DNA of 62,590 nt from Ruminococcus sp. (GTDB taxonomy: Bacteria; Bacillota; Clostridia; Oscillospirales; Ruminococcaceae). Position numbers and translations under genes: made by a program. The stretch spans positions 1 through 62,590 of the forward strand of contig JAJQIH010000004.1 of the NCBI GenBank assembly GCA_021199305.1. Reading direction: 5' to 3'. The notes below the pieces were generated by a model, which was given only the letters and a program-made list of their open reading frames with translations, was not told the origin of the DNA and searched no databases. Shown one piece after another: positions 35,072 to 45,189 of this stretch (its first letter is position 1; each line of letters begins with the position of its first letter).

Positions 35072-35099
35072 ATTATATATATTTTTTTGAGATTGTCAA
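35072..35099 (-). promoter_or_regulatory. Promoter of rnpB
   Basis: On the minus strand consensus -35 TTGACA (35094-35099), 16-bp AT-rich spacer, -10 TATAAT (35072-35077). Confidence 0.8.
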
Positions 35100-35111
35100 G
35101 TCAAAATCCCC

Positions 35112-35140
35112 TTGAATAATTCTGATAATTGTAGTATACT
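35112..35140 (+). promoter_or_regulatory. Promoter of the 35177 operon
   Basis: -35 TTGAAT (35112-35117), 17 bp, -10 TATACT (35135-35140). Confidence 0.7.
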
Positions 35141-35176
35141 TGTATTTGATGAATACAAAAGAAGGGAGTGCTTTAG

Positions 35177-35458
35177 TTGGCAAACATTAAAATCGCAGGT
35201 CGGGTAAACAAAACCTACCGCACAATAGCGAGCGTTTTTGCTTTTGGAATTTGCCTTATTTTCAAAGGCAACAAGAAAAAGCCAATGACAAAGCATATAA
35301 AACGCTACAAGCGTGTTTCAAAGCATTCTCTGAGTCTTTTGGAAACTATTTCAAATAAGATAACAGCAGATAATGCGAAGAATAATGCGCTCGATTACGC
35401 AAAGTGCCTTGAGATTTATAAAACCAGCGTAGAGAAAGGGCGGAACAATGAAAATTAA
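35177..35458 (+). CDS. Small basic protein of unknown function
   Basis: A 93-residue protein with a TTG start preceded by GAAGGGAG. It is strongly basic (about a fifth Lys/Arg) with one hydrophobic segment IASVFAFGICLIF (about residues 18-30) flanked by KK-rich stretches, so it could be membrane-associated. The second half is an amphipathic helix. I recognise no family. It overlaps the next gene by 11 nt and has its own promoter, so it is most likely co-expressed with the phospholipase-like protein. Confidence 0.6.
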   Translation: MANIKIAGRVNKTYRTIASVFAFGICLIFKGNKKKPMTKHIKRYKRVSKHSLSLLETISNKITADNAKNNALDYAKCLEIYKTSVEKGRNNEN

Positions 35459-36545
35459 CAACCCTTTTAAGCCGATAAAAGCTTATGCCTGGTTTTCGCC
35501 GACCCATTCTTATATTTTTGAAAACGCCTTCGAGCTTTTAAGGCTGAGAAACGAAAAGGTGTATAACGAGCTCCTTCCTTTGAAGGACGAAATCGCCAAC
35601 GCTACGCTTGTTCCTGACTTTAAGGGCGACATCAATAAGGGCAGCGGCTCGCACTACTATTCGCCAGTTTTAAAAAATGGAAAGAGCGACGCGCCCGTTT
35701 CAGGCTATTATAAAAACCGACTGGGAAGGTTTTCAAAATCCGCCCGTACGATGCTTGAAGAAAATATTACTATGGCGGCGATTTTCAAAGATTCGGGCAA
35801 TAAAAAAATGTACGCTCAAAGCGTTGGAAGAGCGCTTCATTTTATAATGGATATTTGCTGTAGCGTTCATACTACAAATCTTGTTTCTCTGCCTTTTAAA
35901 AGTAACCCTCACCACACTTATGAGGTTTATGCCAGCGAGAATATGAACGCTTACTCGCTTGAGAATATTCCCGATATAGCTCGCATTGAAGAAAAGCTTT
36001 TGCCCCTTCCGCTTGACAAGCTCTTGGAGCTTGTGGCAAAACGCTCTGCAAACTATTACAAAAATATGGTATCGCTAAGAGAAAGCGAATACCGAAAAGC
36101 GCTTGCTGATATGCTGCCGTTCAGCTTTGCAATGACGTATATTATGCTTGTAAGAATTTTTGAATTTACATCCCGCTTTTGCGAGATTAAAATCGGCGAC
36201 AGCTTTACACTTCAATCAAGCGGTGCTTACCTGACCCGCAAGGGCAGAAAAGTAGCATTAACCCAAAACAAGCAATCAGCTGTTATATTTTCTCTTTATG
36301 AAAGTGACGGAAAGTTGTTTTTTAAAGCAGGGGATAAGTTTTTAGTCTGCGAGGGAAGATTCGGCTTTAAGTTTTCTGACCTTTGCGACCACGCAGCGGT
36401 GCGGCTTACAAGGACAGGCAGGGGTTATCTGATTTCCTGCGAGTATTTAAATGGCGAAAAGTATATCATCCCGAAGGGGAACACTATAAATTCCAGATTT
36501 TTTGATCCGACGCTCGACGGATTTTACTGGACAATAAAAATGTGA
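35448..36545 (+). CDS. Zinc-dependent phospholipase C-like protein without signal peptide
   Basis: Residues 1-235 match the alpha-helical fold of bacterial zinc phospholipase C (B. cereus PC-PLC, C. perfringens alpha-toxin). H20, D57, H69, H131, D135, H141, H155 and E159 fall in the family pattern; the spacing HxxxD-x5-H-x13-H-x3-E is identical to H118, D122, H128, H142 and E146 of the B. cereus enzyme. The mature N-terminal Trp that completes one zinc site has no clear equivalent (W15 is internal). Residues about 245-365 form a beta-rich domain of uncertain type, possibly trefoil. There is no signal peptide, so a cytoplasmic role is implied. Confidence 0.75.
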   Translation: MKINNPFKPIKAYAWFSPTHSYIFENAFELLRLRNEKVYNELLPLKDEIANATLVPDFKGDINKGSGSHYYSPVLKNGKSDAPVSGYYKNRLGRFSKSARTMLEENITMAAIFKDSGNKKMYAQSVGRALHFIMDICCSVHTTNLVSLPFKSNPHHTYEVYASENMNAYSLENIPDIARIEEKLLPLPLDKLLELVAKRSANYYKNMVSLRESEYRKALADMLPFSFAMTYIMLVRIFEFTSRFCEIKIGDSFTLQSSGAYLTRKGRKVALTQNKQSAVIFSLYESDGKLFFKAGDKFLVCEGRFGFKFSDLCDHAAVRLTRTGRGYLISCEYLNGEKYIIPKGNTINSRFFDPTLDGFYWTIKM

Positions 36546-36559
36546 AAGGAAGACATAAT

Positions 36560-37771
36560 ATGAAGTATTTGGTATTGCTGTGCGACGGTATGGCGGATTA
36601 TGAGATTGAGGAGTTTGGCGGCAAAACGCCGCTCGAAGCGGCTGTTACGCCGAATATGGACAAACTTTCAAAGAAGTCGAAAATCGGCCTTGCAAAGACG
36701 GTTCAGGATTGTATGAAACCAGGAAGCGACGTCGCAAATCTTTCAGTTTTAGGCTACGACCCGATGGTTTACTATACGGGACGTTCGCCGCTCGAAGCAG
36801 GCTCTATAGGAATTGATATGAAGCCGACCGACGTATCCTTCAGATGTAATCTCGTAACTCTTTCTGATGAGGAAAATTACGAGGACAAGACAATTTTAGA
36901 CTACTGTGCAGACGATATTTCAACTGCCGAAGCAAGAGAAATTGTAAAAACCCTCGCCGAGCATTTTAACAACGACGAGTTTCAGCTTTACAGCGGCGTT
37001 TCCTATCGTCATTGCCTTATCTGGAATAACGGAACTACCGAGGTCGGAACTTTAACTCCTCCTCACGACATTACAGGCAAGCCTATCAAGGAATATGTTC
37101 CAAAGGATAAAAATGCCGCAAAGCTTTACGATATGATGATAAAGAGCTACGACATTTTAAAGGGTCACCCTGTAAATAAGGAGAGGGAAAAGAGAGGTCT
37201 TCGTCCGGCTAACTCTATGTGGCTCTGGGGCGAGGGCAGGAGAGCTTCTTTGATGCCGTTTGAAGAAAAGTACGGACTTAAAGGCTCGATGATTTCTGCT
37301 GTTGACCTTTTAAAGGGAATTGGAAAATTCAGCGGTATGAACGTAGTTGAGGTCGAGGGAGCAACAGGCTATATCGACACAAACTTTGACGGCAAGGCAA
37401 ATGCCGCAATCGAAGAATTTAATAAAGGACAGGACTTTGTCTATATCCATGTCGAAGCGCCTGACGAGTGCGGCCACAGACACGAAATTGAGAACAAGAA
37501 GCGTTCTATCGAGCTTATTGACCAAAAGATTTTAGGACCTGTTTTAAATGCACTCGACAAGCTGGGCGACGACTATAAGGTCCTGATTATGCCAGACCAC
37601 GCAACTCCTCTGAGTCTTCGCACCCACACAAACGATCCTATTCCGTTTCTGGTTTACCACAAAAATGGCGAGGTTGAAGGCTTTGATAGCTTTTGCGAGA
37701 GAACCTGCAAGCAAAGCGGCGTATATGTTGAAGAAGGCCACACTCTTCTCAATAGCATAATTAACGACTGA
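36560..37771 (+). CDS. apgM: Cofactor-independent phosphoglycerate mutase (ApgM type)
   Basis: Interconverts 2- and 3-phosphoglycerate. From the ATG at 36560 (RBS AAAGGAAG) the protein is 403 residues, of the archaeal-type ApgM class rather than GpmI (about 510). Motifs: LLCDGMADYEIEEFGGKTPLEAA at the start, the catalytic Ser in GSDVANLSVLGYDP (about residue 61), and the metal ligands in HVEAPDECGHRHE and MPDHATPLSLRTHTNDPIPF. A homoserine-kinase-like homolog of the same alkaline-phosphatase superfamily is the main alternative. Confidence 0.9.
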   Translation: MKYLVLLCDGMADYEIEEFGGKTPLEAAVTPNMDKLSKKSKIGLAKTVQDCMKPGSDVANLSVLGYDPMVYYTGRSPLEAGSIGIDMKPTDVSFRCNLVTLSDEENYEDKTILDYCADDISTAEAREIVKTLAEHFNNDEFQLYSGVSYRHCLIWNNGTTEVGTLTPPHDITGKPIKEYVPKDKNAAKLYDMMIKSYDILKGHPVNKEREKRGLRPANSMWLWGEGRRASLMPFEEKYGLKGSMISAVDLLKGIGKFSGMNVVEVEGATGYIDTNFDGKANAAIEEFNKGQDFVYIHVEAPDECGHRHEIENKKRSIELIDQKILGPVLNALDKLGDDYKVLIMPDHATPLSLRTHTNDPIPFLVYHKNGEVEGFDSFCERTCKQSGVYVEEGHTLLNSIIND

Positions 37772-37784
37772 AAAGGGTAAAAAT

Positions 37785-38957
37785 ATGGACAAAACAAGAC
37801 TTGACAGAATCGACAAGCTTTTGCAGTCGCAGATAGATGAGAGAAAACTTGCAGGAGCTTCGGTTGCAATTTATAAAGACGGCGATGTGTGCTTTGACAG
37901 ACAGTACGGCTACGCTGATATAGAAAGCGGCAGAAAGATAGAAAAAGACACTATCTTTCGCCTTTATTCCTGCACGAAGCCTATTACAGCTACCGCAATG
38001 ATGATTTTGTTTGAGCGTGGCGAGGTGGAGCTTGAATATCCGCTCTGGAAATATATTCCTTCCTACAAGGATATGAAAATCGTTTCAGAGGACGGAACCT
38101 TGTCTGACTGCAAGACAGACATTACCATTCGTGACCTTTTGAATATGACGTCTGGTCTTGTCTATCCTGGCGGCTGGTTTGAAGCAGGCAGGCGAGTAGA
38201 ACCGCTGTTTGATGAAATGATTTCAAAGCTGGGTACTCCTGACGCTTTGACAACTCAGCAGTTTGCAAAAAGAATGTCCGAGCTGCCGCTATTTTTCGAG
38301 CCTGGTAAAATGTGGAACTACGGAACGAGTGCCGATGTTTTAGGCGCAGTAATTGAAATCATATCAGGAATGAAGCTTTCCGAGTTTATGAAAAAGGAAA
38401 TCTTTGAACCTCTTGGAATGTGCGATACAGGCTTTTATGTTCCAAAGGAAAAGTGGGGAAGATTTTCAAAGCTCTATATGCCAACAGATGATGGAATCGC
38501 TCTTTATGAGGGCCACCATTTAGGCGTTTGCGATTACAGAGAGCCGCCCGCTTTTGAGTCTGGCGGAGCAGGTCTTGTGTCAACAATACCTGACTATCTG
38601 CGTTTTACAAGAATGCTTTTAAACGGCGGCGAGCTTGACGGCGTTCGGATTCTTTCGCCAAACACCGTTTCGTATATGACGCAAAATCATATGACAAAGA
38701 AGCAGTATGACAGTATGCAGTTCGGTTCAACCAAAGGTTGCGGATACGGCTCGTTTTTAAGGGTTGTAGAAAATACAGCTCAGGCTACTACCAACGGCGA
38801 TAAGGGCGAGTACGGCTGGGACGGCTGGACGGGTACATACTTTACCGTAAACCCGAAGAGAAATCTTATCATAATTTACTTTATACAAAAATGCGGAACA
38901 GGAATGGACGATATAACCAAGCGTTTAAGGCAAATTGTTTATTCCGCTGACTTCTGA
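37785..38957 (+). CDS. Serine hydrolase, class C beta-lactamase fold
   Basis: A 390-residue penicillin-binding-like hydrolase. The nucleophile motif SxxK is SCTK (about residues 64-67). The YxN position reads YGT in MWNYGTSADVLGAVIE, and the third motif is probably WTGT. Without a signal peptide it is cytoplasmic, which fits the esterase-like EstB/LACTB-type branch better than a beta-lactamase or DD-peptidase. It follows apgM by 13 nt, with an AAAAGGG RBS. Substrate unknown. Confidence 0.85.
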   Translation: MDKTRLDRIDKLLQSQIDERKLAGASVAIYKDGDVCFDRQYGYADIESGRKIEKDTIFRLYSCTKPITATAMMILFERGEVELEYPLWKYIPSYKDMKIVSEDGTLSDCKTDITIRDLLNMTSGLVYPGGWFEAGRRVEPLFDEMISKLGTPDALTTQQFAKRMSELPLFFEPGKMWNYGTSADVLGAVIEIISGMKLSEFMKKEIFEPLGMCDTGFYVPKEKWGRFSKLYMPTDDGIALYEGHHLGVCDYREPPAFESGGAGLVSTIPDYLRFTRMLLNGGELDGVRILSPNTVSYMTQNHMTKKQYDSMQFGSTKGCGYGSFLRVVENTAQATTNGDKGEYGWDGWTGTYFTVNPKRNLIIIYFIQKCGTGMDDITKRLRQIVYSADF

Positions 38958-39032
38958 TAAACTTATTCCCAAGCTAAATTAGCTCGGGAATATTTTTTGC
39001 ACAAAAAAAGTTGTAATTATAAGACGCAAATG

Positions 39033-39061
39033 TTGCAAAATCACGACAGTTGTGGTATACT
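39033..39061 (+). promoter_or_regulatory. Promoter of the HD-GYP gene
   Basis: -35 TTGCAA (39033-39038), 17 bp, -10 TATACT (39056-39061). Confidence 0.7.
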
Positions 39062-39131
39062 AATACTATGAATTGGTATGTTTACAAGCTTCCAGCAAAG
39101 AAATAGCCAATAAAGTAAAAGCGGAGAGATT

Positions 39132-40157
39132 ATGGGTGAAGTTTCAGACAAAAGAATAGTGCTGGCACTGCCCGACTGCGAGCAGAATAAAGCTTTAAAG
39201 GAATGCCTGATAGAAAATTTCAACGCATATCCAGCTGCCACGCCTGAAGAAGCGGCAAAGCTGATTTTAACTGATGAGTGTAAGCTATTGGTGTTTGATG
39301 TAGACTTCAACGGCTTTGACTGGTATGCCTTTTTAAAGTCGGAAGAAGCTGTTTCCCAGATTCTTTGCAAGAGAGCTATTTTAATAGACAATAATTTTAA
39401 AGACGGCGATTTTGAAAAGCAGGGTAAATACATAAGCGCGGGCGTTTCATTTTACGTTATGTATCCGTTTTACGACCTGAGCGTTATGGTGCATTATGTA
39501 AACTATCTGCTTTCAGCGGTAGCCGAGCACGACCGATTGATGAGCAACTATGATAAGCTGCTGCTTGAATCTATGCAAGCGATTGTTAAAACTATAGACG
39601 CTAAGGACATATACACAAGAGGTCACTCTGAACGGGTTGGACATTATTCAGCCGCACTTGCAAAGGCGCTGGGTATGAGCGACGCTCAGGTCTCTGATGT
39701 ATATATGATAGGTCTTTTGCACGACGTCGGAAAGATTGGCGTTCCTGACTACATATTAAAGAAGCCTGAAAAGCTGACGACTGAGGAATTTGATATAATC
39801 AAAACTCATACTACAATAGGTAACGATATTCTGAGCGAAATGCCGATTGTAGAAAACTTAGCTGACGGAGCGCATTACCACCACGAGCACTATGACGGAA
39901 GCGGCTATCCGGAAGGCCTGGCGGGAGAGAATATCCCTCTTGTCGCAAGGATTCTTGCTGTAGCGGATGCTTATGACGCTATGAACAGCGACAGAGTTTA
40001 CCGCCCTCGTCTTTCCAAGGAAGTTATAAAAAGCGAGCTTGTAACCTGTAGCGGAACTCAGTTTGACCCGCACATCGCAAGCGTAATGCTTGAAATTTTA
40101 GATACTCAGATCGAAGAAATCAATCAATGCCTTATAAAACACAACAAACTGAAATGA
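39132..40157 (+). CDS. HD-GYP phosphodiesterase with receiver-like N-terminus
   Basis: A predicted c-di-GMP phosphodiesterase, 341 residues. Residues 1-120 look like a response-regulator receiver (DCEQNKALKECL, LLVFDVDFNGFDW) but with weak conservation. Residues about 145-330 are the HD-GYP domain: TRGHSERVGHYS, the HD pair in LLHDVGKIGVPD, HHEHYDGSGYPEGL (GYP) and ADAYDAMNSDRVYR. It is a second c-di-GMP enzyme besides the GGDEF-EAL protein. There is no partner kinase nearby. Confidence 0.9.
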   Translation: MGEVSDKRIVLALPDCEQNKALKECLIENFNAYPAATPEEAAKLILTDECKLLVFDVDFNGFDWYAFLKSEEAVSQILCKRAILIDNNFKDGDFEKQGKYISAGVSFYVMYPFYDLSVMVHYVNYLLSAVAEHDRLMSNYDKLLLESMQAIVKTIDAKDIYTRGHSERVGHYSAALAKALGMSDAQVSDVYMIGLLHDVGKIGVPDYILKKPEKLTTEEFDIIKTHTTIGNDILSEMPIVENLADGAHYHHEHYDGSGYPEGLAGENIPLVARILAVADAYDAMNSDRVYRPRLSKEVIKSELVTCSGTQFDPHIASVMLEILDTQIEEINQCLIKHNKLK

Positions 40158-40184
40158 CAGCAGACTAAATATAGGAGGAACATT

Positions 40185-42875
40185 ATGAAGCGGGTAGTAA
40201 CATTTTTGACAACACTTTTTCTTACAATTTCAACTCTTGCTCTTTCAGTAAGCGCTACAGACAGCGAAGCTGTAACGAGCATTGACGAGGTTTTGTTTTC
40301 AAGCGACATTCCTTACAGTCAGGATATTTACGTCGCAGAGGACGACACCTATTCAATCGCCGCCGTTTCAACCGCAAACTTTACAGGCGCTTTGATGCAG
40401 GGTGATGAAACTGTTCTGGATTTTGAGGTTGCTCTTGACGAAGACAGCGGCTGGTATATGCTTACAGCATCTGAAATCAGCCTTGAAGCAGGTACCTATA
40501 CACTAAAGATTACAAGCTTTAGCGGCGGTAGCAACGATCCTTTGGCAATATCTCTGGTTGTTGAGGAGTCAGTTCCCTTTGAAGCCGAAATTTCAGCCGA
40601 CAGCATTCCATTCAGCGGCACTTTTGAAGTCGGGAGCGACGGACTTTATACGGTTTATATAGGTTCGCCGGTTGATATAAGCGGAAAGATAGTCGACTCA
40701 AGCGGCAACACTATCTACGATTACGACACTTATCTTATGCCTGAGGAAACCGACTACTATATGGTTTATGATGCTTTAACCCTCACAGCAGGAGAGGAGT
40801 ATACCTTCTCGATTGACAGCAAAGCCGCTTCTTCGAGCGATGAAATAAGCGTTATGATAAGCGCAGCCTATCTTGACGAAAACGACCTTTATTATGCAAC
40901 GCTTAAGTCAAGTGATCTGCCTCTGGAGCAGACGCTGACTCCTCAGATTACAGGAAACTACTACCTATCGATTGAATGTCCTGCAGCTTTCGCAGCTGTA
41001 GTAACTGATGCAAACGGCGAAACGCTTGCTACAATCAGCGGCGATGAATCAGGCGGACTTTATAGCCTGTTTAAAGCGCTTGAGCTTGAAGAGGGCGAAA
41101 CCTATACCCTTTCGCTTGAGGCTGATGGCGACTTTGACGGCAGAATGAGCGTTTACGTTTTTTACGACGTTCCTGACGAAGACTGCGTTTTGGACGCTTA
41201 TCTTTGCGGAAGTGAAATTCCAACCAGCTATACATTTACAGCAACCACCGATCAATTTTGCACACTTGGAGTTATAGCTGATGCAAGGCTTAGCTGGAGC
41301 CTTGTAGACGAAAACGGAAATGAAATCGCTACAAAGCTTTACGACCCGAACTTTTCGGTTGAAACGATTATAAAGCTCAGCGAGGGAGTAGAGTATACTC
41401 TTTACTTAACTGATTATGAGGGCGAGGATGCTGACGAAATAAATGCGTATATCTATGCGGTTTACGTTGACGACGAAGAGGGAAGCACTAAGCTTTTAAC
41501 AGCTGACGAGCTTCCGAATGTAACGGAGCTTACAGCAAACGGCGACAGCATTTACTACTTTTATCTTTGCGCTCCTTCCGAATTTTCTGGAAGCGTAATT
41601 GACAGCAGCGGAAATGTAGTAGCAACTCTATCATCTGTGCTTCAATCGACTTCAGATTATGTCGCTTGGCAGTATGCTTATCTCACAAGCGGCGAAACCT
41701 ACACGGTTGTAATTGACAATTATTCTGGCGCTTCGACCGATGCTATTGTAGCTTATTACTCCGAGGAAGACTTAGAAGCGGCGTTTGACAATATCTTCTA
41801 TGAATATTTCCTGTACAGCGATTTTGACGATGGAAATGTTACCTTTGAAGTAACGCCTGACGAGAGCCGTGACTATACGCTTGAAATTTCCTCTCCTCAG
41901 TCTGTTGACTTTACGGTAACTGATTCAAGCGGCAATGTTTTAATTGAAGCTTGCACAAATACTAACGATTATGCTGCAGAAGAAGCGACAGCATATTTAA
42001 CTCTTACAGCAGGAGAAACCTACACAATAACCCTTTCTGGCTATGACGTTGACGAAAACGGAATCGTTACAGTAACCCTTTACGAAACAAGCGAATTTGA
42101 ATTTGAATACGACGAGAGAAATATCTATATTGACGGCGAAAAGAGCTACGAATTTATAGATATGCTTGTAAGATATGGCGGAAGCGATACTGACGTTTAC
42201 GTGCCTCTTAACGATTGCGAATATGGCGCAATAGGTCAGTACGCTTTTGAGAACAAGAATGTTGAGACAGTTACTCTTGATGAAGGCTACGAAGTTATCT
42301 GCCCCTACGCCTTTTTAAACTGTACCGAGCTGACTGAGGTTAATCTGCCTGACGGATTGAGTACAATTCAGTACGGTGCCTTCTTAGGCTGTACAAGCTT
42401 ATCAAGCATAACTCTCGGAAGCGATATTCAGATAATCGAGCCTTATGCTTTAGGCTACGACTCGGATTACAATAAAATCGATGGCTTTACAATCTACGGC
42501 TACACAGGTACAGTTGCTGAGGAGTATGCTCTTGAAAACGGCTTTACCTTTGTAGATGTTGAGAGCATAACAGAGCCAACTGAGGAAACTGACGAAACTA
42601 ATTCTACTGAAGAAACGCAAGTCACAACCTCAACAGACGATACTGATACAACTGTTACTACTGCTGACAGCGAACAAACTGTAACCACAGCAGAAAATAC
42701 AACAAACTCCACAGCTGAGGTACAAAGCACAAAGAGTTCGGGTTCAGATACCACCTCTGGCAGCAGCGTAAATACAGGTACAAAGAGCTATGTTGTAGCA
42801 ATTTTCATAGCAGTTTTGGTTGTGCTTGCTGTTGCAGTTGTTATACAAATTATAAGAATCAAAAAGGATAAATAG
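40185..42875 (+). CDS. Large surface protein with repeated beta-sandwich domains and LRR region
   Basis: An 896-residue protein with a signal peptide (1-25, ending SVSA). Residues about 30-650 hold roughly six degenerate repeats of about 100 residues, each ending with a strand pair such as [43 protein letters not shown] or [11 protein letters not shown], like prepeptidase C-terminal or Ig-like sandwiches. About 690-805 is a BspA-type LRR_5 region ([27 protein letters not shown]). A Thr/Ser/Glu linker leads to a transmembrane helix and the tail RIKKDK. It is probably a cell-surface adhesin. RBS AGGAGG, 27 nt after the HD-GYP gene. Confidence 0.85.
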   Translation: MKRVVTFLTTLFLTISTLALSVSATDSEAVTSIDEVLFSSDIPYSQDIYVAEDDTYSIAAVSTANFTGALMQGDETVLDFEVALDEDSGWYMLTASEISLEAGTYTLKITSFSGGSNDPLAISLVVEESVPFEAEISADSIPFSGTFEVGSDGLYTVYIGSPVDISGKIVDSSGNTIYDYDTYLMPEETDYYMVYDALTLTAGEEYTFSIDSKAASSSDEISVMISAAYLDENDLYYATLKSSDLPLEQTLTPQITGNYYLSIECPAAFAAVVTDANGETLATISGDESGGLYSLFKALELEEGETYTLSLEADGDFDGRMSVYVFYDVPDEDCVLDAYLCGSEIPTSYTFTATTDQFCTLGVIADARLSWSLVDENGNEIATKLYDPNFSVETIIKLSEGVEYTLYLTDYEGEDADEINAYIYAVYVDDEEGSTKLLTADELPNVTELTANGDSIYYFYLCAPSEFSGSVIDSSGNVVATLSSVLQSTSDYVAWQYAYLTSGETYTVVIDNYSGASTDAIVAYYSEEDLEAAFDNIFYEYFLYSDFDDGNVTFEVTPDESRDYTLEISSPQSVDFTVTDSSGNVLIEACTNTNDYAAEEATAYLTLTAGETYTITLSGYDVDENGIVTVTLYETSEFEFEYDERNIYIDGEKSYEFIDMLVRYGGSDTDVYVPLNDCEYGAIGQYAFENKNVETVTLDEGYEVICPYAFLNCTELTEVNLPDGLSTIQYGAFLGCTSLSSITLGSDIQIIEPYALGYDSDYNKIDGFTIYGYTGTVAEEYALENGFTFVDVESITEPTEETDETNSTEETQVTTSTDDTDTTVTTADSEQTVTTAENTTNSTAEVQSTKSSGSDTTSGSSVNTGTKSYVVAIFIAVLVVLAVAVVIQIIRIKKDK

Positions 42876-42913
42876 CAAAGGCAAAATCCCTTTGCGAAGG
42901 ATTATTTAACAGG

Positions 42914-44716
42914 ATGAAAAAGGAAAATATTAGAAATTTTTGTATAATCGCTCATATTGACCACGGTAAAAGCACTTTAGCTGACAGGATTTTAGAGCTT
43001 ACCTCTACCGTTGAGCTAAGAGATATGGAGGACCAGCTCTTAGACGATATGGACATCGAGCGGGAGAGAGGAATTACAATAAAGGCGAGAGCTGTAAGGC
43101 TTAATTACAAGTCAAAGAGCGGCGAAAACTACGTCTTTAATCTGATTGATACTCCTGGTCACGTTGACTTTAATTACGAGGTATCCCGTAGCTTAGCGGC
43201 TTGCGAGGGCGCAATTTTAGTAGTTGACGCATCTCAGGGAATCGAAGCTCAGACGCTTGCTAACACCTATCTTGCAATTGAACATGATCTTGAGGTTCTG
43301 CCAGTAGTTAATAAAATCGACCTGCCTAGCGCTGACCCAGAAAGAGTTTGCAAGGAGGTAGAGGATATAATTGGTATTCCTGCTCTTGATGCGCCACGCA
43401 TTTCAGCAAAGCTTGGAACTAACGTGGACGAGGTTTTAGAGAGAGTAATTACAGATATTCCTGCGCCGAAGGGCGATGAAAACGCGCCGCTTAAAGCGCT
43501 GATTTTCGATAGCTATTACGACCAGTACAAGGGAGTAATAGTATATGTAAGAATTGTCGAGGGAACACTTAAAGTAGGCGATAATATAAAATTTATCGCA
43601 ACAGGCGCTGAGTTTCAGACTGTTGAAGTCGGCTATATGGGTGCCCGTGATTTAGTAAGTGTCAAGGAAATAAAAGCTGGTGAAGTCGGCTATATCGCAG
43701 CCTCAATCAAGGACATCGGCGACACAAGAGTTGGCGATACTGTAACGCTTGCGGATAACCCTTGCGACAAGCCGCTTGAAGGATACAAGAAAGTAAACTC
43801 AATGGTTTTCTCTGGAATTTATCCTGTAGACGGCGCTAAGTATCCTGATTTAAGAGATGCTCTTGAAAAGCTAAGGCTTAATGATGCCTCACTTACCTTT
43901 GAGCCTGAAACTTCAATTGCTTTAGGCTTTGGATTCAGGTGCGGCTTTTTAGGACTTTTGCATATGGAAATCATTCAGGAGCGATTGGAAAGAGAATACA
44001 ATCTCGACCTTATCACAACTGCTCCGAGCGTAATTTATAAAGTCCTTCTGACAAACGGCGAAACTGTTTATATTGACAACCCTACAAACTACCCTGACCC
44101 CGCTTTGATTCAATCAGCTCAGGAACCTGTCGTAAACGCAAATATCCTTACGCCGAGCGAATTTATCGGAAGCGTTATGGAGCTTTGTCAGGAGCGCAGG
44201 GGAGTCTTCAAGGATATGACATATCTCGACGAAACGAGAGCGGAGCTTCATTACACTCTGCCGCTCAATGAAATCGTATATGATTTCTTTGACGCTCTGA
44301 AGTCGAGAACCAAAGGCTATGCTTCTTATGATTACGAGGTTAAAGGCTACGAGCCAAGTCAGCTTGTAAAGCTAGACATTCTTTTGAACGGCGAAGTAGT
44401 CGACGCTCTTTCGTTTATTGTTCACACCGATAAAGCTTATGCACGTGGAAGGAAAATCTGCGAGAAGCTGAAGGATAATATACCAAGACAGCTTTTCGAG
44501 GTTCCGATTCAGGCGGCAATCGGCGGAAAAATAATAGCAAGAGAAACTATAAAGGCGCTGCGTAAAGACGTACTTGCCAAGTGCTATGGCGGCGATATAA
44601 CCCGTAAGAAAAAGCTTTTGGAGAAGCAAAAGGAAGGCAAGAAGCGAATGAGAAAGCTCGGCTCTGTCGAGGTTCCACAGGAAGCATTTATGAGCGTATT
44701 AAAGCTCGATGAATAA
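42914..44716 (+). CDS. lepA: Elongation factor 4 (back-translocase LepA)
   Basis: Ribosomal GTPase acting on stalled or misassembled ribosomes. It has 600 residues, the usual length. G1 is [14 protein letters not shown] (about 13-26), G3 [13 protein letters not shown]4 NKID; the LepA-specific C-terminal domain ends with [34 protein letters not shown]. It is followed at once by a small membrane protein and hemW; lepA-hemW adjacency is a classical conserved pair in Firmicutes. Confidence 0.97.
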   Translation: MKKENIRNFCIIAHIDHGKSTLADRILELTSTVELRDMEDQLLDDMDIERERGITIKARAVRLNYKSKSGENYVFNLIDTPGHVDFNYEVSRSLAACEGAILVVDASQGIEAQTLANTYLAIEHDLEVLPVVNKIDLPSADPERVCKEVEDIIGIPALDAPRISAKLGTNVDEVLERVITDIPAPKGDENAPLKALIFDSYYDQYKGVIVYVRIVEGTLKVGDNIKFIATGAEFQTVEVGYMGARDLVSVKEIKAGEVGYIAASIKDIGDTRVGDTVTLADNPCDKPLEGYKKVNSMVFSGIYPVDGAKYPDLRDALEKLRLNDASLTFEPETSIALGFGFRCGFLGLLHMEIIQERLEREYNLDLITTAPSVIYKVLLTNGETVYIDNPTNYPDPALIQSAQEPVVNANILTPSEFIGSVMELCQERRGVFKDMTYLDETRAELHYTLPLNEIVYDFFDALKSRTKGYASYDYEVKGYEPSQLVKLDILLNGEVVDALSFIVHTDKAYARGRKICEKLKDNIPRQLFEVPIQAAIGGKIIARETIKALRKDVLAKCYGGDITRKKKLLEKQKEGKKRMRKLGSVEVPQEAFMSVLKLDE

Positions 44717-44729
44717 CAAAGGAGAAATA

Positions 44730-45188
44730 ATGACTGATTTGCAAAAGGCTGTAAAGCTGTCCTTGATAAGCGGATTTATAGGGGCTGTACTGTTTGCGAT
44801 TTTTCGTGAAACTTATGCAAACATCTCAAAGGATTTTGTGCTGTTTTGCTTGCTTGTCGGTTGTGTGGTAAGCGGAATTTTATACGCTAAAAGAGAGGTT
44901 AAAAACGCTCTTTGCGCAATTACTGTTCAGATTTCCATAATCGGCGCTATCGGGGTAACACTTTACGTTATGATACATCCGTCTGTAGAGAGCTTTCTTG
45001 AGAAAAATTCAACCTACTTTTACCTGACAACTACCGAAAGCCTTTACTATTATGCGGCTGTAATTTTAAGTCTTATTGGAATCTACCTTGTATACGCCAT
45101 TTCTCATCTTATCTATTCGCTGATAACAAGAGCAAAGCACAACGGCGAAAAGACCAAAACCTATATTGACAACGCTTTTGACGACTGA
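44730..45188 (+). CDS. Small four-helix membrane protein of unknown function
   Basis: The ATG at 44730 (RBS AAAGGAG) gives 152 residues. Four hydrophobic segments (about 10-28, 35-52, 60-80, 100-125) and a basic C-terminus (TRAKHNGEKTKTYIDNAFDD) are visible. I recognise no domain. It sits between lepA and hemW and its 3' end is 2 nt before the likely hemW start, so it is part of the same transcript. Confidence 0.65.
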   Translation: MTDLQKAVKLSLISGFIGAVLFAIFRETYANISKDFVLFCLLVGCVVSGILYAKREVKNALCAITVQISIIGAIGVTLYVMIHPSVESFLEKNSTYFYLTTTESLYYYAAVILSLIGIYLVYAISHLIYSLITRAKHNGEKTKTYIDNAFDD

Positions 45189-45189
45189 T

